Assembly (NCBI RefSeq): GCF_050613185.1
Contig: NZ_CP192511.1
Coordinates: 682,001-746,000 of the forward strand
Source: Chelonobacter sp050613185
GTDB taxonomy: Bacteria; Pseudomonadota; Gammaproteobacteria; Enterobacterales; Pasteurellaceae
DNA length: 64,000 nt
Direction of reading: 5' to 3'
In this document: piece by piece, positions 43,734-52,853 of the stretch
Layout of the letters: every line of letters begins with the position of its first letter
Numbering within the stretch: the first letter of the stretch is position 1
The notes under the pieces: model-generated
The model's input: the letters and a program-made list of their open reading frames with translations, nothing else
What the model was told of the DNA's origin: nothing
Database searches by the model: none
Position numbers and translations under genes: made by a program

Positions 43734-43847
43734 TTAACCTTGACGTTGCTTGTGACGCGGATCACTGCAAATCACACGAACGATACCGTCACGCTTGATC
43801 ACTTTGCAGTTACGACACATTTTTTTTACGGAAGCACGAACTTTCAT
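43734..43847 (-). CDS. rpmJ: 50S ribosomal protein L36
   Basis: A 37-residue protein starting MKVRASVKKMCRNCKVIK and ending RHKQRQG. It is the zinc-binding form with Cys11, Cys14, Cys27 and His32. It lies 27 bp after secY. A hairpin at 43683-43709 downstream, without a T-run, separates it from the alpha leader. Confidence 0.97.
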   Translation of the reverse strand: MKVRASVKKMCRNCKVIKRDGIVRVICSDPRHKQRQG

Positions 43848-43874
43848 TGCTTTTCCCTTTTGTCTTATGGGCGA

Positions 43875-45200
43875 TTACTGCCCGAACCCTTTAAGGTTTG
43901 CTTTCTTCAGCGCAGATTCATATTGCGTCGACATCAAGTGACTTTGAACCTGTGCGATGAAATCCATAATTACCACAACCACGATGAGAAGTGAGGTTCC
44001 ACCGAAGTAGAACTGGACGTTCCAAGCGGAGGTCATAATATAAGGCACTAAACAAACAAACGTAATATATAATGCGCCAATCAAAGTCAAACGAGTCATG
44101 ATCTTGTCAATATAACGCGACGTTTGTTCACCTGGTCTAATACCCGGAATAAATGCACCGGATCTTTTCAGATTATCCGCAGTATCTCGTGGATTATATT
44201 GCATTGCCGTGTAGAAGAAACTGAAGAAAATAATTGCCACCGCATACAGCACCAAATAAATCGGCTCGCCCGGCGCTAGCAACAACGATAAATTCGACAA
44301 CCACTCCATGTTAGCACCTTGTCCGAACCACTGGGTTAGCGTGGCCGGGAACAAAATGATACTTGAAGCAAAAATAGCCGGGATAACCCCTGCCATATTG
44401 ACTTTAAGCGGTAAGTGCGAACTTTGCGCCGCTAACATATGACGGCCTTGTTGGCGTTTGGCATAGTTTACGACGATTCTTCTTTGTCCTCTTTCTACGA
44501 AGATAACAAAATAAGTCACAGCAAAGACAATAACTGCAATCAACAATAATACCAGTACATTCATTTGTCCTTGGCGCGCCTGCTCAATGGTTTGACCAAT
44601 GGCAGAAGGCAATCCGGCGACAATACCTGCAAAGATAATTAAAGAAATCCCATTTCCGATTCCCCGTTCGGTAATTTGTTCGCCCAACCACATCAGGAAC
44701 ATGGTGCCGGTGACCAAACTCACGACCGCAGTGATATAAAAGCCCAAACCAAGGTTTGGAACTAATCCCGGAATCATACTCGGCAAGCCGGTAGAAATAC
44801 CAATCGCCTGAATCGTTGCCAATACCAACGTTGAATAACGTGTGTATTTGCTGATTTTACGACGACCGGCTTCCCCTTCTTTCTTCAATTCTGCCAGCGC
44901 AGGATGTACCGCAGTTAATAACTGGATAATGATCGATGCCGAGATATACGGCATGATCCCTAACGCAAAGACTGAAGCACGGCTCAAGGCACCACCTGAG
45001 AACATGTTAAACATGTCGATGATGGTACCTTGTTGTTGATTGATCAACTGAGCTAATACAGCGGCATCAATACCAGGAACCGGAATAAATGAACCTATGC
45101 GAAATACGATTAATGCGCCTAACAGAAACAGTAATCTTCTTTTCAGTTCACCTGTACCCCCTTGGGTACTTTTTGCTTGATAACCTGGTTGTTTTGCCAT
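43875..45200 (-). CDS. secY: Preprotein translocase subunit SecY
   Basis: A 441-residue channel protein with ten transmembrane helices. The plug region is near residue 65 (GGALSRASVFALGIMPYISAS), and the cytoplasmic loops that bind SecA contain NPRDTADNLKRSGAFIPGIRPG. It is embedded between rplO and rpmJ in the spc operon, as is usual. Confidence 0.98.
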   Translation of the reverse strand: MAKQPGYQAKSTQGGTGELKRRLLFLLGALIVFRIGSFIPVPGIDAAVLAQLINQQQGTIIDMFNMFSGGALSRASVFALGIMPYISASIIIQLLTAVHPALAELKKEGEAGRRKISKYTRYSTLVLATIQAIGISTGLPSMIPGLVPNLGLGFYITAVVSLVTGTMFLMWLGEQITERGIGNGISLIIFAGIVAGLPSAIGQTIEQARQGQMNVLVLLLIAVIVFAVTYFVIFVERGQRRIVVNYAKRQQGRHMLAAQSSHLPLKVNMAGVIPAIFASSIILFPATLTQWFGQGANMEWLSNLSLLLAPGEPIYLVLYAVAIIFFSFFYTAMQYNPRDTADNLKRSGAFIPGIRPGEQTSRYIDKIMTRLTLIGALYITFVCLVPYIMTSAWNVQFYFGGTSLLIVVVVIMDFIAQVQSHLMSTQYESALKKANLKGFGQ

Positions 45201-45207
45201 TGATTAA

Positions 45208-45642
45208 TTATTCCTCAACTGAGCCGCCAGCAGCTTCGATTGCTGCTTTAGCACCTTGAGTTACACGCAAACCGCGTACAACTACCGCACTTTTAACTTC
45301 ACCGGCAAGAATAACTTTAGCGAATTGAATATTATTTGAAATAATATTCGCGGCTTTCAATGACTCTAAGGTCACTTCGCCGTCTACTTTCGCTAAATCA
45401 TTCAAACGAATTTCAGCCGAAACCAGTGCTTTTTGTGAAGTGAAACCGAATTTCGGTAAACGACGGTATAAAGGCATTTGACCACCTTCGAAGCCACGAC
45501 GAACGCCACCACCGTTGTTACGGGATTTTTGTCCTTTGTGACCGCGACCACCTGTTTTACCTAAACCGGAACCAATACCACGTCCAAGACGTTTAGCACT
45601 TTTTTTAGCTCCATCAGCCGGAGACAGAGTATTTAAACGCAT
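45208..45642 (-). CDS. rplO: 50S ribosomal protein L15
   Basis: A 144-residue L15: MRLNTLSPADGAKKSAKRLGRG then the Gly/Arg-rich GKTGGRGHKGQKSR extension reaching into 23S rRNA. The globular C-terminal domain is complete. It begins 4 bp after rpmD. Confidence 0.98.
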   Translation of the reverse strand: MRLNTLSPADGAKKSAKRLGRGIGSGLGKTGGRGHKGQKSRNNGGGVRRGFEGGQMPLYRRLPKFGFTSQKALVSAEIRLNDLAKVDGEVTLESLKAANIISNNIQFAKVILAGEVKSAVVVRGLRVTQGAKAAIEAAGGSVEE

Positions 45643-45646
45643 TCTC

Positions 45647-45826
45647 TTACTCCTCTACTTTAACCATGTATGAAACTTGGTTGATCATCCCACGGACAGC
45701 CGGCGTATCGATTAACTCGACTGTGTGGTTGATACGGCGAAGACCAAGACCACGAAGCGTAGCTTTGTGTTTCGGTAAACGACCGATTGAGCTACGGGTT
45801 TGTGTTACTTTGATAGTTTTTGCCAT
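45647..45826 (-). CDS. rpmD: 50S ribosomal protein L30
   Basis: A 59-residue L30 (MAKTIKVTQTRSSIGRLPKH). The ATG at 45826 matches the family. An in-frame ATG two codons earlier overlaps the rpsE stop region and is less likely. Confidence 0.97.
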   Translation of the reverse strand: MAKTIKVTQTRSSIGRLPKHKATLRGLGLRRINHTVELIDTPAVRGMINQVSYMVKVEE

Positions 45827-45832
45827 GATCAA

Positions 45833-46333
45833 TTACCCCAAAATTTCATCAACGGTTTTACTGCGTTTCGCAGCAACCATTTCTGGTGATTTCATATTTG
45901 CCAATGCATCAATAGTTGCACGGACAACGTTAATTGGGTTGGTTGAACCGTATGCTTTAGACAATACGTTACGCACGCCAGCAACTTCTAATACTGCACG
46001 CATCGCACCGCCTGCGATAATCCCGGTACCTTCACTGGCTGGTTGCATAAATACGCGTGAACCAGTGTGAGCGCCCTTGACAGGGTGCTGTAAAGTACCT
46101 TCTGTAATCGCTACATTAACCATATTGCGACGGGCTTTTTCCATCGCTTTTTGGATCGCTGCCGGAACTTCACGGGCTTTACCGTAACCAAAACCTACGC
46201 GACCGTTACCATCACCTACCACTGTCAATGCAGCGAAGCTGAAAATACGACCACCTTTAACTGTTTTAGATACACGGTTTACCGCGATTAGCTTCTCTTG
46301 CAGTTCACCAGCTTGTTTTTCGATGTTTGACAT
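45833..46333 (-). CDS. rpsE: 30S ribosomal protein S5
   Basis: A 166-residue S5 with the N-terminal dsRBD-like domain (EKLIAVNRVSKTVKGGRIFSF) and the signature VGDGNGRVGFGYGKAREV. It has roles in decoding accuracy and mRNA helicase activity at the entry tunnel. Full length. Confidence 0.98.
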   Translation of the reverse strand: MSNIEKQAGELQEKLIAVNRVSKTVKGGRIFSFAALTVVGDGNGRVGFGYGKAREVPAAIQKAMEKARRNMVNVAITEGTLQHPVKGAHTGSRVFMQPASEGTGIIAGGAMRAVLEVAGVRNVLSKAYGSTNPINVVRATIDALANMKSPEMVAAKRSKTVDEILG

Positions 46334-46347
46334 CTCAAATTCCTCTA

Positions 46348-46701
46348 TTAGAACTGTAGACCAGCTTCACGAGCCGCATCGGCCAATGCTTGCACACGAC
46401 CATGATATTTAAAACCGGAACGGTCAAAGGCAACGGATTGTACGCCTTTAGCCAACGCTCTTTCAGCAACAGCTTTACCTACTACTGCAGCAGCATCTTT
46501 ATTACCGGTGTATTTCACTTGCTCACTAATGACTTTTTCAACAGTTGAAGCAGCGGCAAGTACTTCTGAACCGTTAGGTGCAATAACTTGCGCATAAATG
46601 TGACGAGGAGTGCGGTGAATAACCAAACGGGTTACTCCTTGTTCTCTCATCGCATGACGTGCGCGAGTTGCACGACGGATACGAGCCAATTTCTTATCCA
46701 T
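46348..46701 (-). CDS. rplR: 50S ribosomal protein L18
   Basis: A 117-residue 5S rRNA-binding protein. The basic N terminus (MDKKLARIRRATRARHAMRE) and FDRSGFKYHGRVQALADAARE are diagnostic. Spc operon, between rplF and rpsE. Confidence 0.98.
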   Translation of the reverse strand: MDKKLARIRRATRARHAMREQGVTRLVIHRTPRHIYAQVIAPNGSEVLAAASTVEKVISEQVKYTGNKDAAAVVGKAVAERALAKGVQSVAFDRSGFKYHGRVQALADAAREAGLQF

Positions 46702-46713
46702 AGTGTTACCTTA

Positions 46714-47247
46714 TTATTTTTTCTTAGCCTCTTTGGTACGTACGACTTCATCATCATAACGTACCCCTTTGCCTTTGTAAGGCTCAGGACGGCGATAAGC
46801 ACGAATGTCTGCTGCAACTTGACCAATAAGCTGTTTGTCTGCACCGGTCAAAACGATTTCAGTTTGTGACGGGCATTCCGCTTTGATACCTGCCGGCAAT
46901 GCGTGCTCAACCGGGTGAGAGAAACCTAAACTTAAAGCAATGCTGTTGCCTTTAATTTGAGCTCTGTAACCTACACCCACCAATCTTAACTTCTTAGTGA
47001 AGCCTTCAGTAACACCGATAACCATTGCGTTAACAAGCGCGCGAGTTGTACCGGATTGTGCATTTGCGCTTTTGCCTTCGTTACGAGGAACAAAAGTCAA
47101 CGCACCATCTTCTTGTTTAACTTCAACTTCATTGTGAATGGTACGAGATAACTCACCATTCTTACCTTTTACCGTTAATAGCTGGCCGTTAAGTTTTACC
47201 TCAACGCCGGCAGGAATATTAACGGGTGCTTTAGCAACACGAGACAT
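46714..47247 (-). CDS. rplF: 50S ribosomal protein L6
   Basis: A 177-residue L6 made of two related domains. It begins MSRVAKAPVNIPAGVEV, and its C-terminal signature is PEPYKGKGVRYDDEVV. It lies near the sarcin-ricin loop. Confidence 0.98.
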   Translation of the reverse strand: MSRVAKAPVNIPAGVEVKLNGQLLTVKGKNGELSRTIHNEVEVKQEDGALTFVPRNEGKSANAQSGTTRALVNAMVIGVTEGFTKKLRLVGVGYRAQIKGNSIALSLGFSHPVEHALPAGIKAECPSQTEIVLTGADKQLIGQVAADIRAYRRPEPYKGKGVRYDDEVVRTKEAKKK

Positions 47248-47262
47248 CTTCCTACCTCTCTA

Positions 47263-47655
47263 TTAAGCTACGTAACAGATGATCTCACCGCCTAAACCGG
47301 CTTTACGCGCGGCACGGTCAGTCATCACACCTTTAGATGTAGAAACGACAGCGATACCTAACCCACCCATTACACTTGGTAACTCGTCTTTACGTTTATA
47401 GATACGCAGACCGGGACGGCTGATACGTTGGATACTTTCTACAACAGGTTTGCCTTGGAAATATTTCAAAGTGATTTCCAGTTCAGGTTTAGCACCTTCG
47501 GAAATTTTCACGCTTTCAACATAACCTTCTTCTGCAAGCACATTGGCGATAGCCACTTTTAGCTTGGACGAAGGCATATTGACCGCGATTTTGTTCGCAG
47601 ACTGACCGTTACGAATACGGGTCAGCATATCTGCGATTGGATCTTGCATGCTCAT
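47263..47655 (-). CDS. rpsH: 30S ribosomal protein S8
   Basis: A 130-residue S8, the translational repressor of the spc operon in E. coli (binding near rplE). MSMQDPIADMLTRIRNGQ and the C-terminal STSKGVMTDRAARKAGLGGE are diagnostic. The second Met is an alternative start, as in E. coli. Confidence 0.98.
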   Translation of the reverse strand: MSMQDPIADMLTRIRNGQSANKIAVNMPSSKLKVAIANVLAEEGYVESVKISEGAKPELEITLKYFQGKPVVESIQRISRPGLRIYKRKDELPSVMGGLGIAVVSTSKGVMTDRAARKAGLGGEIICYVA

Positions 47656-47693
47656 GTGTCTTTACTCCCATGATTCCAAAATAAAGTGGTTGA

Positions 47694-47999
47694 TTACCAG
47701 CTTGCTTTCTTAAGACCCGGGATCTCACCGCGCATAGCAGCTTCACGGACCTTAATACGGCTCAAACCGAACTTACGCAACACACCGTGCGGACGACCGG
47801 TTTGGCGGCAACGATTACGCTGACGAGACGGGCTGGAATCGCGTGGTAAAGCTTGTAACTTCAACACCGCGTTCCAACGATCTTCGTCGGAGGCATTTGC
47901 GTCTGAAATAATTGCTTTCAGCTCGATACGTTGAGCATAGAATTTTTCAGCCAATTTAGCGCGCTTTAAATCGCGCATTTTCATTGATACTTTAGCCAT
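47694..47999 (-). CDS. rpsN: 30S ribosomal protein S14
   Basis: A 101-residue long-form S14 without zinc-binding cysteines (MAKVSMKMRDLKRAKLAEKF, RPHGVLRKFGLSRIKVREAA). Complete; 12 bp after rplE. Confidence 0.98.
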   Translation of the reverse strand: MAKVSMKMRDLKRAKLAEKFYAQRIELKAIISDANASDEDRWNAVLKLQALPRDSSPSRQRNRCRQTGRPHGVLRKFGLSRIKVREAAMRGEIPGLKKASW

Positions 48000-48011
48000 T
48001 TGTAACCTGCC

Positions 48012-48551
48012 TTATTTACGGAATGGGAAGTTAAAGGCAGCCAGTAATGCTTGACCTTCTTCATCTGTCTTCGCAGTCGTTGTGATAGTAATATCCAAAC
48101 CACGAACACGATCCACTTTATCGTAATCGATTTCAGGGAAGATGATTTGCTCACGCACACCCATGCTGTAGTTTCCACGGCCGTCAAATGATTTCGCGTT
48201 TAAACCACGGAAATCACGGACACGAGGAACCGCAATATAAATCAATCGTTCAAAGAATTCCCACATACGTTCGCCACGTAGGGTCACTTTGCAGCCGATT
48301 GGATATCCCTGACGAATCTTAAAGCCTGCAACGGATTTGCGTGCTTTAGTGATTAAAGGTTTTTGACCGCTGATTGCCGCCAGATTCGCTACCGCGTTAT
48401 CTAACAGTTTTTTATCGGTCAGAGCTTCACCCACACCCATATTCAGGGTTATCTTTTCGACTCGTGGGACTTGCATGACAGATTTGTAGCCGAATTTATT
48501 TTTCAATTCGCTTACTACTGTATCTCTGTAATAATCATGCAGTTTCGCCAT
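48012..48551 (-). CDS. rplE: 50S ribosomal protein L5
   Basis: A 179-residue L5 that binds 5S rRNA and touches S13 across the subunits (KITLNMGVGEA, RGLDITITTTAKTDEEG). Complete. In E. coli the S8 repressor site overlaps the start of this gene. Confidence 0.98.
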   Translation of the reverse strand: MAKLHDYYRDTVVSELKNKFGYKSVMQVPRVEKITLNMGVGEALTDKKLLDNAVANLAAISGQKPLITKARKSVAGFKIRQGYPIGCKVTLRGERMWEFFERLIYIAVPRVRDFRGLNAKSFDGRGNYSMGVREQIIFPEIDYDKVDRVRGLDITITTTAKTDEEGQALLAAFNFPFRK

Positions 48552-48566
48552 CGCTATACTCCAGTA

Positions 48567-48890
48567 TTATTTAATTGTTTCACCAGTAGATTTGAAGAAA
48601 CGGACTTTTTTGCCATCTTCAAACCGGAATCCTACGCGGTCAGCTTTGTTCGTTGTAGGGTTGTAGATTGCTACGTTAGAAACGTCGATTGCCGCTTCTT
48701 TCTTCACAATGCCACCGGCTTTACCTAAAGCCGGAACCGGTTTCTCATGTTTGGAAACCATGTTTAAACCTTCAACGATCACTTTACCGTTAGGCATAAC
48801 TTTTGTTACTTTACCACGCTTGCCTTTGCCCTTTTCAGCGCTTCCGGTTAGCATGATTACTTCATCGTTTTGACGGATTTTTGCAGCCAT
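48567..48890 (-). CDS. rplX: 50S ribosomal protein L24
   Basis: A 107-residue L24 with an N-terminal KOW motif (VIMLTGSAEKGKGKRGKVTKV) and the C-terminal DRVGFRFEDGKKVRFFKS. It has three residues more than E. coli, in the KOW loop (SAEKGKGK). It starts assembly of the 50S subunit. Confidence 0.98.
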   Translation of the reverse strand: MAAKIRQNDEVIMLTGSAEKGKGKRGKVTKVMPNGKVIVEGLNMVSKHEKPVPALGKAGGIVKKEAAIDVSNVAIYNPTTNKADRVGFRFEDGKKVRFFKSTGETIK

Positions 48891-48900
48891 GACACTCTCC

Positions 48901-49272
48901 TTACACTACTTCCGGGGCCAATGAAATGATTTTCATAAACTTCTCTGAGCGAAGTTCACGAGTCACTGGTCCGAAAATACGTGTACCGATTGGTTGCTCG
49001 GTATTATTGTTTAAAATAACACAGGCATTACCATCGAAGCGAATAACTGCACCATCTGGGCGACGTACACCCTTCTTGGTGCGCACAACAACCGCCTTTA
49101 ATACATCACCTTTTTTTACTTTACCGCGAGGAATTGCTTCTTTCACAGTAATTTTGATGATGTCGCCAATACCAGCGTAACGACGGTGTGAGCCACCTAG
49201 AACCTTGATACACATTACGCTGCGAGCGCCTGAATTATCAGCAACGTCCAGCATAGTCTGTTCTTGGATCAT
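48901..49272 (-). CDS. rplN: 50S ribosomal protein L14
   Basis: A 123-residue L14 (MIQEQTMLDVADNSGARSVM, VIRFDGNACVILNN). First gene of the spc operon; a promoter lies about 75-100 bp upstream. Confidence 0.98.
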   Translation of the reverse strand: MIQEQTMLDVADNSGARSVMCIKVLGGSHRRYAGIGDIIKITVKEAIPRGKVKKGDVLKAVVVRTKKGVRRPDGAVIRFDGNACVILNNNTEQPIGTRIFGPVTRELRSEKFMKIISLAPEVV

Positions 49273-49344
49273 ATTAGTGCTCCGCTAAAATCAAAATAAA
49301 CCCTTTCGGGACGAACCTGTTTACCCAATGCAAACAGGGTGCGG

Positions 49345-49373
49345 ATTGTATCAAACGGTCAAAAGGAAAGCAA
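49345..49373 (-). promoter_or_regulatory. spc operon promoter
   Basis: On the minus strand TTGCTT (49368-49373), 17 bp, TACAAT (49345-49350). It lies between the S10 terminator and rplN, the place of the spc promoter in E. coli. Confidence 0.7.
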
Positions 49374-49431
49374 CTGGATTTTCGTGTTATCGCCAAGATT
49401 TATCGGCTTATGCGGCAGGAGAAACGGCAAT

Positions 49432-49460
49432 AAAAAACCGCACTTTGAAAGTGCGGTTTT
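49432..49460 (-). terminator. S10 operon terminator formed by two uptake signals
   Basis: AAAACCGCACTTT and AAAGTGCGGTTTT form a 13-bp stem with a 1-nt centre. On the minus strand it is followed by T residues (plus-strand A-run 49432-49437). It lies 24 bp after rpsQ. Confidence 0.8.
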
Positions 49461-49483
49461 CTATTTTGGATTCAAAACAATAA

Positions 49484-49738
49484 TTAGATTACTGCTTTTT
49501 CAATCACACGAACTAAAGTCCATGATTTGGTTTTAGAAATTGGGCGACATTCGCGAATTTCTACTAAATCACCAACGTTAGCGTCGTTAGCTTCGTCGTG
49601 GACGTGCAATTTGGTGGTACGACGGATAAACTTCCCATAAAGCGGATGTTTAACCATACGTTCGATTGCGATAGTGAAAGATTTATCCATCTTGTCACTG
49701 ACAACACGACCTTGCACTGTACGAATTTTATCAGTCAT
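49484..49738 (-). CDS. rpsQ: 30S ribosomal protein S17
   Basis: An 84-residue OB-fold protein (VQGRVVSDKMDKSFTIAIER, GDLVEIRECRPISKTKSW). Last gene of the S10 operon. Its start shares one base with the rpmC stop. Confidence 0.98.
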   Translation of the reverse strand: MTDKIRTVQGRVVSDKMDKSFTIAIERMVKHPLYGKFIRRTTKLHVHDEANDANVGDLVEIRECRPISKTKSWTLVRVIEKAVI

Positions 49739-49929
49739 TACTCACCCGCCTTTTCGGTTAGAACAGTTTTAACTTGCGCAATACTACGGCGCACTTGTTT
49801 TAACTGATGGGTTTGTTGAAGCTGACCGGTGGCTGCTTGCATACGCAATTTGAATTGCTCACCTAACAAGTTAACCAATTCAGCATTCAGCTCTTCAACA
49901 GTTTTTGTACGTAGTTCTTGAGCTTTCAT
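49738..49929 (-). CDS. rpmC: 50S ribosomal protein L29
   Basis: A 63-residue two-helix protein at the tunnel exit ([39 protein letters not shown]). It shares a base with both neighbours (stop/start overlaps at 49738 and 49929). Confidence 0.98.
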
Positions 49930-50339
49930 TACATCACCGTTTTAGTTACGAATGTGGTCTTGATTGGCAATTTCGCCGCTGCTAATGCAAAGGCTTCTCT
50001 TGCGATTTCTTCAGACACACCGTCCATTTCATATAGCACTTTACCCGGTTGGATTAAGGCTACCCAGTACTCAACGTTACCTTTACCTTTACCCATACGG
50101 ACTTCCAATGGTTTTTCAGTAATTGGTTTATCCGGGAATACACGAATCCAGATTTTACCCTGACGTTTAACAGCACGGGTCATCGCACGGCGAGCCGCTT
50201 CGATTTGACGTGCGGTCAAACGACCACGACCAACTGCTTTCAGACCGAATGTACCGAAACTGACGTCGGTACCTGCCGCTAAGCCACGGTTACGACCTTT
50301 GTGGACTTTACGGAATTTTGTACGTTTTGGTTGCAACAT
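49929..50339 (-). CDS. rplP: 50S ribosomal protein L16
   Basis: A 136-residue L16 near the A-site tRNA elbow ([49 protein letters not shown]). In E. coli it carries a hydroxyarginine at the conserved Arg of the [15 protein letters not shown] region, which is present. Confidence 0.98.
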
Positions 50340-50352
50340 TTATTCAATCTCC

Positions 50353-51054
50353 TTACTTACGACCTTTGCGCGCTTTTTTCGGCTGCGCTTCAGGTTGTTG
50401 TTCTGATTGCATAACTGCAGCCATTCCACCAAGAATCTCACCTTTGAAAATCCATACTTTTACGCCGATAACGCCGTAAGTGGTATGAGCTTCCGCTGTG
50501 TTATAATCGATGTCTGCACGTAATGTATGCAAAGGCACGCGACCTTCACGATACCATTCAGAACGTGCAATCTCTGCACCACCCAAACGACCGCTTACTT
50601 CAACTTTGATCCCTTGAGCACCTAAGCGCATTGCGTTCTGTACGGCTTTTTTCATTGCACGACGGAACATAACACGGCGCTCTAATTGTGAAGCAATGCT
50701 TTCGGCGACTAAACGCGCATCCAGTTCGGGTTTTTTCACTTCGGTGATGTTGATTTGCGCAGGCACACCAGTGATTTCAGCCAGTTTGTTACGCAATTTT
50801 TCAACATCTTCGCCTTTTTTACCGATAACGATACCCGGACGAGCGGTGTGAATGGTCACACGAATGCTCTTCGCCGGACGCTCGATGTCGATACGGGCAA
50901 CAGAAGCGTTAGCTAATTCTTTGTTCAAGAATTTACGTACTTTGAAATCGCCTTCCAAGTTGTCAGCGAAATCTTTTGTATTCGCAAACCAGGTTGAACT
51001 CCAAGGTTTAACAATTCCTAGGCGAATACCATTAGGATGTACTTTTTGACCCAT
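50353..51054 (-). CDS. rpsC: 30S ribosomal protein S3
   Basis: A 233-residue S3 starting MGQKVHPNGIRLG. The KH domain is in the first half (RPGIVIGKKGEDVEKLR). The frame extends 9 codons upstream into the rplV end; the ATG at 51054 matches all homologues. The C-terminal tail is Gln/Lys-rich. Confidence 0.98.
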   Translation of the reverse strand: MGQKVHPNGIRLGIVKPWSSTWFANTKDFADNLEGDFKVRKFLNKELANASVARIDIERPAKSIRVTIHTARPGIVIGKKGEDVEKLRNKLAEITGVPAQINITEVKKPELDARLVAESIASQLERRVMFRRAMKKAVQNAMRLGAQGIKVEVSGRLGGAEIARSEWYREGRVPLHTLRADIDYNTAEAHTTYGVIGVKVWIFKGEILGGMAAVMQSEQQPEAQPKKARKGRK

Positions 51055-51064
51055 TGTTATTCTC

Positions 51065-51397
51065 CTACTTGTCAGACACAACCACAGTGATGTGGCTTGT
51101 ACGTTTTAAAATACGATCTGCGCGACCTTTAGCGCGTGGCATCACACGCTTCATGCTTGGACCTTCGTCAACGAAGATTTTAGCAACTTTAAGATCATCG
51201 ATATCTGCACCGTCATTGTGCTCTGCGTTCGCAATTGCAGACTCTAAAACTTTTTTCACTAAAGCCGCAGCTTTTTTGTTAGTGAAAGTCAAAATTTCCA
51301 GAGCTTGAGCAACATTTTTACCGCGAATTAAATCAGCAACTAAGCGAGCTTTTTGAGCTGAAGTGCGAGCGAAACGATGTTTTGCAATAGTTTCCAT
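51065..51397 (-). CDS. rplV: 50S ribosomal protein L22
   Basis: A 110-residue L22 (RTSAQKARLVADLIRGKNV). The long beta-hairpin that lines the exit tunnel ends in VDEGPSMKRVMPRAKGRADRI. Mutations there give erythromycin resistance in other bacteria; the sequence here looks wild-type. Confidence 0.98.
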   Translation of the reverse strand: METIAKHRFARTSAQKARLVADLIRGKNVAQALEILTFTNKKAAALVKKVLESAIANAEHNDGADIDDLKVAKIFVDEGPSMKRVMPRAKGRADRILKRTSHITVVVSDK

Positions 51398-51412
51398 CTT
51401 TTACTTCCTTCC

Positions 51413-51685
51413 TTACTTAGCTTTCTTATCAGCGGCATGACCGCGGTAAGTACGAGTCGGGGCAAATTCACCCAATTTGTGGCCGATCATTTCATCGGAC
51501 ACAAAAACAGGAACGTGCTGACGACCATTATGGACGGCGATGGTCAATCCGATCATTGATGGAATGATCATTGAACGACGGGACCAAGTTTTAATTGGTT
51601 TTTTATCCCCGCTTTCCACCGCTTTCTCTACCTTCTTCAGCAAGTGTAGGTCAATAAATGGACCCTTCTTGAGAGAACGTGGCAT
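51413..51685 (-). CDS. rpsS: 30S ribosomal protein S19
   Basis: A 90-residue S19 (MPRSLKKGPFIDLHLLKKVE, HKLGEFAPTRTYRGHAADKKAK). It pairs with S13 in the head. Complete. Confidence 0.98.
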   Translation of the reverse strand: MPRSLKKGPFIDLHLLKKVEKAVESGDKKPIKTWSRRSMIIPSMIGLTIAVHNGRQHVPVFVSDEMIGHKLGEFAPTRTYRGHAADKKAK

Positions 51686-51710
51686 GGCTTATCCTCTTTA
51701 TTAATTAAAA

Positions 51711-52532
51711 TTATTTACCACGGCGACGTACGATATATTTATCAGTACGTTTGTTGTGGCGAGTTTTCTTACCTTTGGTTTGAACGCCCCAAGGTGTTAC
51801 CGGGTGTTTACCAAAGTTACGACCTTCACCACCACCATGAGGGTGATCTACCGGGTTCATCGCCGTACCGCGAACGGTTGGGCGAACACCACGCCAGCGG
51901 TTCGCACCGGCTTTACCCAGTACGCGCAGCATGTGCTCGGAGTTTCCGACTTCACCGATAGTTGCCTGACATTCAGATAACACTTTACGCATTTCGCCTG
52001 AACGAAGACGCAGAGTTACATAGTTACCTTCACGAGCAATGATTTGCACATACGCACCGGCAGAACGGGCGATTTGACCGCCTTTGCCCGGTTTTAATTC
52101 TACGTTATGCACAGTTGTACCAACCGGAATATTACGCATTGGTAATGCGTTGCCCACTTTAATTGGCGCTTGGGTTCCCGCTTGGATTTGATCGCCTGCT
52201 GACAAACCTTTCGGTGCTAAGATATAACGGCGTTCACCGTCTTTATATAACACCAATGCGATGTTTGCAGAACGATTCGGATCATATTCCAGACGCTCAA
52301 CAACCGCAGGTACATCTAACTTGTTACGTTTGAAGTCCACGATACGGTAATGTTGTTTGTGACCACCACCGATATGACGGGTAGTGATACGTCCGAAGTT
52401 GTTACGACCACCGGTTTTAGATTTGGTATCTAAAAGTGGCGCATAAGGTTTACCCTTATGTAGATCAGGGTTAACGATTTTAACTACGTGACGACGACCA
52501 GCGGAGGTCGGCTTACATTTAACGATAGCCAT
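51711..52532 (-). CDS. rplB: 50S ribosomal protein L2
   Basis: A 273-residue L2, needed for subunit association and peptidyl transfer. The conserved loop NPVDHPHGGGEGRNFGKHPV includes the functionally critical histidine. Full length. Confidence 0.98.
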   Translation of the reverse strand: MAIVKCKPTSAGRRHVVKIVNPDLHKGKPYAPLLDTKSKTGGRNNFGRITTRHIGGGHKQHYRIVDFKRNKLDVPAVVERLEYDPNRSANIALVLYKDGERRYILAPKGLSAGDQIQAGTQAPIKVGNALPMRNIPVGTTVHNVELKPGKGGQIARSAGAYVQIIAREGNYVTLRLRSGEMRKVLSECQATIGEVGNSEHMLRVLGKAGANRWRGVRPTVRGTAMNPVDHPHGGGEGRNFGKHPVTPWGVQTKGKKTRHNKRTDKYIVRRRGK

Positions 52533-52550
52533 TATTTTCTACTCCTCTGA

Positions 52551-52853
52551 TTACTCTGCACTGTCAAGAAAGTCCAAATTTTGGCCTTCTTGCAAGGTTA
52601 CATACGCTTTTTTCCAGTCGCTACGACGACCTGTTTTCGCACCGTGACGTTTGGTTTTACCTTTAACAACCACTGTACGGACAGAATCGACTTTCACTTC
52701 AAACAAGTTTTCAACTGCGTTGGCAATTTCCACTTTGTTTGCGTCTTTCGCTACTTTGAAAACAATCGTATTTGACTGTTCAGCGTTATTAGTCGCTTTT
52801 TCAGAGACGTGAGGTGCTTTCAGCACTTTCAGCAAACGTTCTTCTAGAATCAT
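52551..52853 (-). CDS. rplW: 50S ribosomal protein L23
   Basis: A 100-residue tunnel-exit protein, docking site for SRP and trigger factor (LLKVLKAPHVSEKATNN, RRSDWKKAYVTLQEGQNLDF). It overlaps rplD by 4 bp (ATGA type), implying coupling. Confidence 0.98.
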   Translation of the reverse strand: MILEERLLKVLKAPHVSEKATNNAEQSNTIVFKVAKDANKVEIANAVENLFEVKVDSVRTVVVKGKTKRHGAKTGRRSDWKKAYVTLQEGQNLDFLDSAE

